NCBI GenBank assembly: GCA_029265995.1
Contig: JAJUFM010000003.1
Coordinates: forward strand, 1-64,000
DNA from: Rhodospirillaceae bacterium
Lineage (GTDB): Bacteria > Pseudomonadota > Alphaproteobacteria > Kiloniellales > DSM-21159
Reading direction: 5' to 3'
Length of the DNA stretch: 64,000 nucleotides
The notes beneath the pieces were generated by a model. It searched no databases and was not told the origin of the DNA. It saw nothing but the letters and a program-made list of their open reading frames with translations. The translations under genes and the position numbers were made by a program. Of this stretch, positions 53,561 through 61,667 are shown piece by piece. Position 1 is the first letter of the stretch, and every line of letters starts with the position of its first letter.

Positions 53561-55354
53561 ATGGATTATCAACGAGCGACGAGCCTGCCGCAGATCTTGT
53601 TCAAGCAAGCTCAAAAGCTCGGCGACCAACCCTTTCTCTGGGCGAAGGATGAAGGTGAGTATCGCCCCTGGTCCTGGTCAAAGATTAAGCGCCATGTGAT
53701 CTGCCTGGCGAACGCGCTGATCCGGCTCGGTGTTAGCCCCGGAGATCGGGTTCTTCTGGTATCGGAGAACCGGCCTGAGTGGTTCATTGCGGACTTTGCC
53801 ATCATGACGCTGGGTGCCATTACGGTACCGGCCTACACCACGAACCGCGCCCGCGACCATCTGCACCTGCTGGAAGATTCAGGAGCTTGCGCGGCGATCG
53901 TTTCCAATCAGCAACTCGCGAAGCCCCTCTGTGAAGCGCTGCAACAAGCGCCCGATTGCCGACACCTCATCACGATTGAAGAGTTCGAAGAGGTAGGCGC
54001 AGGACCTTCGGCCGAGGTGCACGCTTGGCAAAAGCTGACGGAAGAAGGCGATGAGGACGCTACCGAGATCGAACGACGTGTAACCTCGATCCGCCGCGAA
54101 GATGTGGCGTGCCTGATCTACACCTCGGGGACGGGCGGCGCCCCAAAGGGCGTCATGTTAAGCCACGGCAACATCCTGGCCAACTGCCTCTCCGCCTATG
54201 ATCTGCTGGAAGAGTATGGTCTTGGCCATGAAATCTTCCTGTCCTTCCTACCGCTGTCTCACTCCTACGAACACACCGCCGGCCACGTCTTCCCCATGAC
54301 GATCGGGGCGGAAATCTACTACGCTGAGGGGGTGGAGGCATTGCTGCCCAACCTTGCAGAAGTGCGCCCGACGATCATGACGGCCGTACCACGGCTCTAT
54401 GAGGCCATGTATCAGCGCATCAAGCGAGGCCTTAGGAAGGAACCGAGCTACAAGCAGAAGATTTTTGCCGACGCAGAGCGGCTTGGGCGAAAACGCTATG
54501 CGGATCCCAAGGGTCTTTCCCTTTGGGAAAGGCTATACGACCCGATTCTCGAGAGACTGGTCCGGGACAAGGTGCGCGCACGCTTTGGCGGCCGCCTCAA
54601 GGCCATGATCTCTGGCGGCGCTGCGCTCAATCCGGAAGTGGGCCTCTTCTTCCACGCCTTGGGCTTGCGCATCCTCCAAGGCTACGGTCAGACGGAATCA
54701 TCTCCGGTGATCAGTGCCAACCGTCCTCACAAGATCAAGATTCACACCGTCGGCCCGCCCTTGAAGGGAGTAGAGGTCAAGCTAGCGGATGACGGTGAGC
54801 TGCTGGTTCGCGGCGAGCTCGTGATGCGCGGCTATTGGAACAACCCGGAAGCCACAGAGGCTGCCATTCGGAATGGCTGGCTGCACACCGGCGATATCGC
54901 CTCTATCGATGAGGATGGCTACATCACCATATCCGATCGCAAGAAGGACATCATCGTCCTGTCCGGCGGAGATAACGTTTCCCCTGCGCGGGTTGAAGCC
55001 TTCCTGACCTTGCAACCGGAAATCGCGCAAGCAATCGTCCTCGGCGATTCTCATCCACACCTCGTGGCTCTTCTGGTACCGGATGAAGCGTGGCTGCGCG
55101 ACTGGGCGCGGGTTGCCGGAAAGCCCACGGACATCGGGAGATTGAGCGAAGACGCGGGCCTGCGCGCGGCGATCGGTGAAGCCGTCGAACGGGTCAATCG
55201 CAGCCTCTCCACGATCGAGCGGGTTCGCCGTTTCCTTCTATTGCCAGAGCCCTTTTCCGTGGCCAACGGCATGATGACTCCGACTTTGAAAGTGCGTCGT
55301 CATGCGGTTAAGGCCACCTACGGACCCGAAGTGGAGGCCCTCTTCCGCAGGTAG
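53561..55354 (+). CDS. Long-chain acyl-CoA synthetase (FadD15/AMP-forming type)
   Basis: AMP-forming fatty acid:CoA ligase (597 aa). Motifs: CLIYTSGTGGAPKGVMLSHG (about 184-203), SFLPLSHSYEHTAG, YGQTESSPVIS (about 375), GWLHTGDIASIDEDGYITIS (about 440), DRKKDIIVLSGGDNVSPARV. It belongs to the larger FAA1/FadD15 group with the long gate region, which differs from the shorter ligase at 3.3 kb. ATG 53561 follows AGGGGAG. Likely role: activation of long-chain fatty acids. Confidence 0.92.
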   Translation: MDYQRATSLPQILFKQAQKLGDQPFLWAKDEGEYRPWSWSKIKRHVICLANALIRLGVSPGDRVLLVSENRPEWFIADFAIMTLGAITVPAYTTNRARDHLHLLEDSGACAAIVSNQQLAKPLCEALQQAPDCRHLITIEEFEEVGAGPSAEVHAWQKLTEEGDEDATEIERRVTSIRREDVACLIYTSGTGGAPKGVMLSHGNILANCLSAYDLLEEYGLGHEIFLSFLPLSHSYEHTAGHVFPMTIGAEIYYAEGVEALLPNLAEVRPTIMTAVPRLYEAMYQRIKRGLRKEPSYKQKIFADAERLGRKRYADPKGLSLWERLYDPILERLVRDKVRARFGGRLKAMISGGAALNPEVGLFFHALGLRILQGYGQTESSPVISANRPHKIKIHTVGPPLKGVEVKLADDGELLVRGELVMRGYWNNPEATEAAIRNGWLHTGDIASIDEDGYITISDRKKDIIVLSGGDNVSPARVEAFLTLQPEIAQAIVLGDSHPHLVALLVPDEAWLRDWARVAGKPTDIGRLSEDAGLRAAIGEAVERVNRSLSTIERVRRFLLLPEPFSVANGMMTPTLKVRRHAVKATYGPEVEALFRR

Positions 55355-55528
55355 TCCAGCGCCCAGCACATCTAATTTTACGTGCTGCCCCCTTCTCCTC
55401 CGGATGGGGACCAACAACGGCTTCCCACTTTCGACAAGCTTCCTGTATTGTTTCTACATAAGCTGCCGCTAAGGCCTCAATAGGGGGTTTGGGCACGCGC
55501 TGCACGAAAGAACGAAAGGGGAGACTTC

Positions 55529-56560
55529 ATGGTAAACTCGCTGCGGAGCGGCCTTGTCCGCTCCTCTCTTTTAGGTGGTTTTGTCGCCGCCTTCGCTACC
55601 GCATCAGTAGCACATGCCGATTCCATCACCGTCTACACCTCTTATGAAGAGGATGAGCTGTCGGCGTTTCTGGAGCGTATGGAAGATACCCTTCCGGACC
55701 TGGAGGTGAACGTGCTCCGTCTCTCCACCGGAGACCTCCACGCGCGCATGCTGGCGGAGGCTGACAATCCACAGCATGACGTCATCTGGGGGTGGGCGCT
55801 TACCTCAATGGTCGACCCACGTATTCTCGACATGCTGGAGCCTTACGCGCCGAAAAACATCGACCGCGTGCCGGAACGCTTCAGAGACCCTGAGGAACGC
55901 TGGTTCGCCGTGACAGGCTACATGGGTGCATTCTGCGTCAACAATGACGTTCTTGAAGGCAAAGGGCTTCCCATGCCCAGCTCCTGGGAGGATTTGCTGG
56001 ATCCCGTCTATGAAGGCGAGATCGTCATGCCGAACCCGGCGAGTTCCGGCACAGGTTACTTGCAGATCGCATCACTTCTTCAGATGAAGGGTGAAGAGGA
56101 AGGCTGGGAGTTCCTGCGCGCCCTCGACAAGAACATGGCGCAGTACATCAAGAGCGGGTCGCGCCCGTGTAACGTCGCCAGCCAGGGCGAGTACGCGATC
56201 GGTTCGTCCTTTGCCTTGCGCGCCATCAAAAACATCAACGAGGGCTATCCCATCACCATGGTGATTCCGGCTGAAGGCGCGGGTAATGAGCTGGAAGCCA
56301 ATGCCCTGATGGCGAGCTCTGAGAACAAGGAAGCGGCCAAGCGCTTTCTCGATTGGACGCTCAGCGACGCGGCCGTAGAGGAATACTACACCTGGAAGGA
56401 GATCGTAACCGTCTCCGGTGGCCAGATTCCCCAAAGCTTCCTCGACGCGGGCCTTCCAGAGGACATCAGCTCGGTCATGTATGACATGGACTTTTCCTGG
56501 TCTGCCGAGAACCGCGACCGCATCCTCGAACAGTGGCAGAGCGAGTTCGAGACCGAGTAA
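55529..56560 (+). CDS. ABC transporter periplasmic binding protein (2-aminoethylphosphonate or Fe3+ type)
   Basis: Binding protein (343 aa) of the bacterial extracellular solute-binding family 1/6 that includes FbpA and the AEP binders PhnS2/AepX. Signal peptide at about 1-30 ending AHA-DS. Mature part starts ITVYTSYEEDELSAFL; further marks are RFRDPEERWFAVTGYMGAF, PNPASSGTGYLQIASLLQM and KSGSRPCNVASQGEYAIG. Overall similarity and the operon layout favour 2-aminoethylphosphonate, but iron or polyamine cannot be excluded. First gene of a three-gene operon. Confidence 0.85.
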   Translation: MVNSLRSGLVRSSLLGGFVAAFATASVAHADSITVYTSYEEDELSAFLERMEDTLPDLEVNVLRLSTGDLHARMLAEADNPQHDVIWGWALTSMVDPRILDMLEPYAPKNIDRVPERFRDPEERWFAVTGYMGAFCVNNDVLEGKGLPMPSSWEDLLDPVYEGEIVMPNPASSGTGYLQIASLLQMKGEEEGWEFLRALDKNMAQYIKSGSRPCNVASQGEYAIGSSFALRAIKNINEGYPITMVIPAEGAGNELEANALMASSENKEAAKRFLDWTLSDAAVEEYYTWKEIVTVSGGQIPQSFLDAGLPEDISSVMYDMDFSWSAENRDRILEQWQSEFETE

Positions 56561-56586
56561 CAGCGCCGGCTAACCGGTCGCTTAAA

Positions 56587-56638
56587 GTGGCGGACGGACT
56601 CGCTGAAGCGGCGTTGCCTGGTCGGCGTCGTCCGCCAC
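56587..56638 (+). other. Intercistronic hairpin between binding-protein and ATPase genes
   Basis: GTGGCGGACG (56587-56596) is the exact complement of CGTCCGCCAC (56629-56638); the 32 bases between can fold further. It lies 27 bp after the binding-protein stop and about 25 bp before the ATPase start. Stems at this position in transporter operons often protect the upstream binding-protein message or attenuate the downstream genes. Confidence 0.55.
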
Positions 56639-56662
56639 CTTCCAGATAAAGCGGAGCGTTAT

Positions 56663-57718
56663 ATGTCCCTGCGCATTCGCAGCGTGGTGAAGCAATTCGG
56701 TAATGTAACCGCCCTCAACCAGGTATCGCTCGACGTCGACGCGGGGGAATTCGTCTGCTTCCTCGGACCTTCAGGATGCGGCAAGACCACACTTCTGCGG
56801 GTGATTGCCGGCCTGGAACAGGCAGACGCCGGGGATGTGCTTCTCGACGACAGAAACTTGATCGATGTGCCGGCGCGTCTGCGGAATTTCGGCGTGGTGT
56901 TCCAATCCTACTCCCTCTTTCCCAACATGAGCGCCGCGCGCAACATCGCCTATGGCCTGGAATGTCGGCGCTGGGCGAAACAGCGCACGCAAGCGCGGGT
57001 TAAGGAAATGCTCGACCTGGTCGCGCTAAGGGATCAAGCGGAAAAGCTGCCCAGCCAGATGTCCGGCGGGCAGCAGCAGCGCATTGCGCTTGGGCGCGCC
57101 CTGGCCCCTGATCCTGAGGTCCTTCTGCTGGATGAACCTCTTTCCGCGCTGGATGCGAAGGTTCGAGAGGATCTCCGTCTAGAAATCCGCGCCCTCCAGC
57201 AGCGCCTCGGCATTACGACGATCATGGTTACTCATGATCAAGAAGAAGCCCTTACCATGGCGGATCGTATCGTCGTGATGAACGCCGGCCGAATTGAACA
57301 GGTAGGAACCGCTCAAGAGCTTTATCACGCTCCAACAAGCAGGTTCGTCGCCGAGTTCATTGGAAGGATGAACGTCATACCTGTGGAAGGCAGTGCCGAC
57401 GCGCTGCGATTTGCGGGTCGCCCAATCGAGCTCCCAGCTAAGGAACGCGAGGGAACCCCCGCGGTCCTTGGGCTGCGTCCCGAAGACGTGCTGGTACGCC
57501 ACGGAGATGAGTTTGTGGGCCAGTCGAACCTGCTGAAAGCGCGGGTGAGACAATCCCTATTCCTGGGGAATATCACCCAGCTGCTACTGGAAGTTTCGGA
57601 CAACGCGCCACCGCTTCTCGCCGAAGTTCATGCTGCCCACGCTTTCGCCCTTCAGAATGGTGCAACGTTGCAAATCGAGCTGCCACCGCACGCCCTGAAG
57701 GTGCTGGAATGGCGCTGA
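56663..57718 (+). CDS. ABC transporter ATPase, AEP/spermidine/Fe3+ type
   Basis: ATP-binding subunit (351 aa). Walker A GPSGCGKTTLLR (about 36-47), Q-loop FQSYSLFPNM, signature QMSGGQQQRIALGRAL (about 132), Walker B LLLDEPLSALD, switch His MVTHDQEEAL. A C-terminal TOBE-type regulatory domain (about 235-351) is present. It overlaps the permease gene by 10 bp. Substrate is inferred from its partners. Confidence 0.92.
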   Translation: MSLRIRSVVKQFGNVTALNQVSLDVDAGEFVCFLGPSGCGKTTLLRVIAGLEQADAGDVLLDDRNLIDVPARLRNFGVVFQSYSLFPNMSAARNIAYGLECRRWAKQRTQARVKEMLDLVALRDQAEKLPSQMSGGQQQRIALGRALAPDPEVLLLDEPLSALDAKVREDLRLEIRALQQRLGITTIMVTHDQEEALTMADRIVVMNAGRIEQVGTAQELYHAPTSRFVAEFIGRMNVIPVEGSADALRFAGRPIELPAKEREGTPAVLGLRPEDVLVRHGDEFVGQSNLLKARVRQSLFLGNITQLLLEVSDNAPPLLAEVHAAHAFALQNGATLQIELPPHALKVLEWR

Positions 57719-59397
57719 GTCAAAGTTTGGGACAAGCCGTGTCCCGTACGAGCCGCCGAACCCCTCAGGACCGGCTGCCCATGGTCATTGCCAGCCTGTT
57801 GGTTGGCGCGCCGCTGCTGCTATTCATCGTTTATCCGCTCTCCTTCATTCTGGGCCGCAGCTTTTCCACCGGAGAGGGCTTCGGCTTCGACAACTATGTG
57901 TCGATGCTGACCACCGCGCGTTTCCTGCGCATCGTTTATAATTCATTCGAAGTGACGCTAGTCTCCACGCTCCTCGCGGTGGGCATTGCCTACGCCTTTG
58001 CCTACGGAATCCAGCGAACGCGCATGCCTGGGCAGAACGTCATGCGCATCGTTGCGCTTGTACCGCTCTTCGCACCTTCGCTCGTTCAGGCTCAGGGACT
58101 GGTGCTGCTGTTTGGCCGGAACGGCCTGATCAACCGTACCTTTGGCACGCAAATCGACATCTATGGCTACTGGGGAATCGTCATCGCGATGGTTCTCTAC
58201 GTCTTCCCATACGCCTTTCTAATTCTCTCGGCGGCCTTGGCCGTCGCGGACGCGCGGCTCTACGAATCGGCAAGAATGCTCGGCGCCGGAGCATGGCGAA
58301 GCTTCCGGACGGTAACCCTTCCCTCCACCAAGTACGGCCTGGCCGCCTCCATCTTCGTGTGCTTCACCCTGGTGATCACCGACTTCGGCAACCCAATGGT
58401 CATCGGCGCCAACTACAACGTACTGGCAACCGAGGTCTACAATCAGGTCATCGGACAGGCGAACTTCGAGCGTGGAACGGTGATCGGAATGGTTCTTCTG
58501 ATTCCGGCCGCCGTCGCTGCGATCCTGGAAAAGTACATCAGCCGACGGCAGTACAGCCTGGTTTCGGACCAGTCGCGCCCTCTGGAGCTCCATCGCGAAC
58601 GCCGGCGCGATCTTGTTTTTGCAGCCTTCTGCTCGTTCATTTGCCTGGCGATCCTGTCGATCGTCGCCGTCGTGATCTTTGCCAGCTTCGTCCATCTCTG
58701 GCCCTATCGCATGACCTTTTCCACGCGCCATTACCAGTTCGATGTCCAGAACGGGATCCAGCCCCTGTGGAACTCGATCTACATCTCGCTGATGGCCGCC
58801 GGCCTGGGGGTCGTGGTCGTGATGGCTGCCGCCTACGTGGTCGAGAAGTTCAAGTCGCCCGCCAGCCGGACGATCTATTTCCTGTCCATTCTTCCGGCGG
58901 CAGTACCTGGCATGGTGCTCGGCCTCGGCTACATCCTTGCCTTCAACAATCCGTCTAACCCGGTGTACCTGATCTACGGCACCCTGGTGATCATCGCCAT
59001 TGCCAACGTCTATTACTACCATGCTCAGGGATTTCTGATCGCCTCCACATCGCTGAAGCAGATCAGCAGTACCTTTGATGAGGCCTCCGCAACACTTGGT
59101 GGGACCCGGCTGCAGACTCTGCGGAAGGTCACTTTGCCCTTGATGGCACCGACCCTCATTGGCGTGGCGGTCTTCTTTTTCATGCGCTCGATGGTAACGC
59201 TGTCAGCCGTAATCTTTCTGATCACGCCGCAAACTCAGGTGGCCGCGGTTTCAGTACTCCTTCTGGAAGATCGCGGCGCCACCAACCAGGCAGCGGCCTT
59301 CTCGGTCTGCATCATGGTGACGGTCGTAAGCGCACTGCTGCTGGTGCGCCTTCTCCTGCGTCTTACGGGAATTCGGGGGCTCCGCTTAATCCGTTAG
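57709..59397 (+). CDS. ABC transporter permease, two permease domains in one chain
   Basis: Inner-membrane protein (562 aa) with about 12 membrane segments in two tandem permease halves, each with an EAA-type loop (YESARMLGAGAWRSFRTVTL at about 184; FDEASATLGGTRLQTLRKVT at about 455). Double-length permeases occur in the FbpB, PotB/C-fused and AEP PhnU2/AepW groups. The stretch TDFGNPMVIGANYNVLATEV recalls the AEP group. Last gene of the operon. Confidence 0.9.
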   Translation: MALSQSLGQAVSRTSRRTPQDRLPMVIASLLVGAPLLLFIVYPLSFILGRSFSTGEGFGFDNYVSMLTTARFLRIVYNSFEVTLVSTLLAVGIAYAFAYGIQRTRMPGQNVMRIVALVPLFAPSLVQAQGLVLLFGRNGLINRTFGTQIDIYGYWGIVIAMVLYVFPYAFLILSAALAVADARLYESARMLGAGAWRSFRTVTLPSTKYGLAASIFVCFTLVITDFGNPMVIGANYNVLATEVYNQVIGQANFERGTVIGMVLLIPAAVAAILEKYISRRQYSLVSDQSRPLELHRERRRDLVFAAFCSFICLAILSIVAVVIFASFVHLWPYRMTFSTRHYQFDVQNGIQPLWNSIYISLMAAGLGVVVVMAAAYVVEKFKSPASRTIYFLSILPAAVPGMVLGLGYILAFNNPSNPVYLIYGTLVIIAIANVYYYHAQGFLIASTSLKQISSTFDEASATLGGTRLQTLRKVTLPLMAPTLIGVAVFFFMRSMVTLSAVIFLITPQTQVAAVSVLLLEDRGATNQAAAFSVCIMVTVVSALLLVRLLLRLTGIRGLRLIR

Positions 59398-59493
59398 GGT
59401 CGAGCGTGTCACGGCAAAGACGCTTGTGTGTTCGCCGTGCCCACCCCTAACTTCCAATCTGGAAACATTGAGACGGATTCAGGAGGCGGGAGA

Positions 59494-60351
59494 GTGGCAC
59501 AAGGCGCATTTCTATCAACGGCCTCTCTCGCTGCCTTCTGCCTGATTCTACTTGGAGCCTGTTCCACCGATGAAGAGTTGCCCCCTCCTGTGGTGGCAAC
59601 ACCTGTTCAGCAAGCCCGTCCGCTGCCGCCTCCCGCGGAAGCCCCAAAATCCCGCCTGCTGATCGCAGCCGCCTCCCCGGAAGCCGACGAGGCGGAGGAA
59701 TCCACTGAAGCGCCAGAGAGTGCCCCGGAGAGTGAACCTGCGACACCAAGCGCTCCTATCCCGCGCCCTCCGGCTCCCTCGCCGCCTGCTGCGGAAGTAG
59801 CAGTACCTCCCGCCCCTCCTCAGAAACCCCAGGCCAGCGCTCCCACTTCCCCGGTAGAGGAAGCGACACCTCCGGAAGCAGAAGAGGTGTCGCAGATGGC
59901 GGAGGAAGCAAGCACTGCTCCAGAGCCCTCCTCAGAACAGGCTGATCCGCCCCAGGAAGATGATGGCGGCGAGCAAAGCACGGAACTGGAAGAGATAGAA
60001 ATCGAAGACCAGCAAGCGGTCCTGCCCCCAGGAGACGCGCCGGAGAGGCTGCGTCTTCAGTTTCAGGCGGGCGAGGTCGAGCTGACGGAGGCCATGCAGG
60101 ACCAACTGCTGCAGGTTGCGCAACAACTGAGGACGCACGAGGAGGAGCGTATACAGCTTCTCGCCTACGCTTCCGGTTATGAGGAGGACATCAGCCGGGC
60201 GCGGCGGCTCTCCCTGGCTCGAGCTCTTGCTGTACGGGCCTTTTTGCTGGACCAGGGTATCCGCTCAACGCGGATGGACGTGCGCGCCCTCGCGCGCAGT
60301 GAGGGGAACGCGCCAGCGGACCGGGTAGACGTCGTACCTCAGGGTGAATAG
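59494..60351 (+). CDS. Pro/Glu-rich lipoprotein with OmpA-like C-terminal domain
   Basis: Envelope lipoprotein (285 aa). GTG 59494 has AGGAGG seven bases ahead; hydrophobic stretch and lipobox LILLGAC end at about residue 23. A Pro/Ala/Glu low-complexity linker runs to about residue 185, then a compact OmpA-like region (LRLQFQAGEVELTEAMQDQL, RARRLSLARALAVRAFLLDQ). The long linker could span the periplasm. It lies 143 bp upstream of the MotA/ExbB-like gene and may belong functionally with the two genes that follow. Confidence 0.8.
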   Translation: MAQGAFLSTASLAAFCLILLGACSTDEELPPPVVATPVQQARPLPPPAEAPKSRLLIAAASPEADEAEESTEAPESAPESEPATPSAPIPRPPAPSPPAAEVAVPPAPPQKPQASAPTSPVEEATPPEAEEVSQMAEEASTAPEPSSEQADPPQEDDGGEQSTELEEIEIEDQQAVLPPGDAPERLRLQFQAGEVELTEAMQDQLLQVAQQLRTHEEERIQLLAYASGYEEDISRARRLSLARALAVRAFLLDQGIRSTRMDVRALARSEGNAPADRVDVVPQGE

Positions 60352-60494
60352 CAGCGCGATTGAGCTGGCCGATCTCACTGCGTGTGGTTGGCGCACACGG
60401 CACCCGTGGGATCCCGCGGAAACTTCTTGTTTTAGATTAATCACGATCCGGTCTAGGCTGCGGCGCCGGTTATGAACAAGAGCAGCTTGGGGCA

Positions 60495-61652
60495 ATGACG
60501 CGTCCGCAGACCTACCTGATCCGCATGGGCATTTTTCTTGCCCTCGTGCTTGCTGCAGCGGCAGCGCTTTATCCGCAGCTATCGGATGCCTTCTTTGCCA
60601 ATGCCGTGCTGAACGGCATGATTCTGGCCGTCCTTCTGCTGGGCATCATCTATTCCTTTCGCCAGGTACTGCTCCTGCGCAACGAGATCGCCTTTATGGC
60701 GCAACTGAAGCGGGAAAGCAGCGGAGGCCTGATCTTCCCCGGACAGATGACGCAGTTGGAGGCGCCGCGGCTGCTGGGGCCGATGGCGCGGATGCTGCGT
60801 GAGCGCAAGGGACGGATCACGCTCTCCACCCTTTCAATGCGCACGCTCCAGGATGGGATTCGCCTGCGCATCGACGAAAGCCACGACATCTCGCGCTATC
60901 TCGTAGGTCTGCTTATCTTCCTCGGCCTGCTCGGTACCTTCTGGGGGTTGGTCGAAACCGTGAACTCAGTGGGACAAACAATCGGATCCCTCTCCCTCGC
61001 AGGAAGCGACCCAGGCACACTTTTCGGCGAACTGCAGGAAGGCCTCCAGCGACCGCTCGGCGGCATGGGCACGGCCTTCTCCTCCTCTCTCTTCGGCCTG
61101 GCCGGCTCGCTGGTGCTGGGCTTCCTCGAACTACAATCCGGCCAGGCGCACAACCGCTTCATGAACGAGATGGAAGAATGGCTCTCGGGCATGACGCGAA
61201 TCAGCGGCGGCGGCTTTGCGGGTGGCGATGGAGAGGCATCGGTGCCAGCCTATCTGCAGGCGCTGCTGGAACAGACCGCCGACAGTCTCGCCAGCTTGCA
61301 GCAAACCATCCAGGCAGGCGAGGAAGACCGACAGGTCGCCAACCGCAATCTCGTTACGCTGACGGAACGCCTGACCTTACTTACCGACCAGATGCGCACG
61401 GAGCAGGAAGTGCTACGCCGCCTGGCGGAAACCCATGCCGCCATCCGCCCCTTGCTCGCCCAGATCAGCGACAGCAAGTTCTCCTCTGGTGAGCTGGATG
61501 AGGTAACCCGCGATCATATCCGCAGCATCAATCTGAACCTGGGCCGCGTGGCCGACGAACTGCGCGGAGGCCGCGAACAGACCGTAGAACAGATTCGCAG
61601 CGAAATCCGCCTTCTGGCGAGAACCATTGCAGCGCTGGCGGAAGAGGGTTGA
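60495..61652 (+). CDS. MotA/TolQ/ExbB-family proton-channel protein
   Basis: Inner-membrane protein (385 aa). Two membrane segments near the N-terminus (about 9-28 and 35-55) are followed by a cytoplasmic region. Two more carry the family signature: LVGLLIFLGLLGTFWGLVET (about 136-155) and GGMGTAFSSSLFGLAGSLVL (about 190-209). The C-terminal 170 residues are cytoplasmic and helical. No flagellar, tol or ton genes are nearby. The partner 15 bp downstream carries the proton-site Asp. Probably forms an ion-driven stator-like complex of unknown purpose. Confidence 0.82.
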   Translation: MTRPQTYLIRMGIFLALVLAAAAALYPQLSDAFFANAVLNGMILAVLLLGIIYSFRQVLLLRNEIAFMAQLKRESSGGLIFPGQMTQLEAPRLLGPMARMLRERKGRITLSTLSMRTLQDGIRLRIDESHDISRYLVGLLIFLGLLGTFWGLVETVNSVGQTIGSLSLAGSDPGTLFGELQEGLQRPLGGMGTAFSSSLFGLAGSLVLGFLELQSGQAHNRFMNEMEEWLSGMTRISGGGFAGGDGEASVPAYLQALLEQTADSLASLQQTIQAGEEDRQVANRNLVTLTERLTLLTDQMRTEQEVLRRLAETHAAIRPLLAQISDSKFSSGELDEVTRDHIRSINLNLGRVADELRGGREQTVEQIRSEIRLLARTIAALAEEG

Positions 61653-61667
61653 GCGGGACGAGACTAG

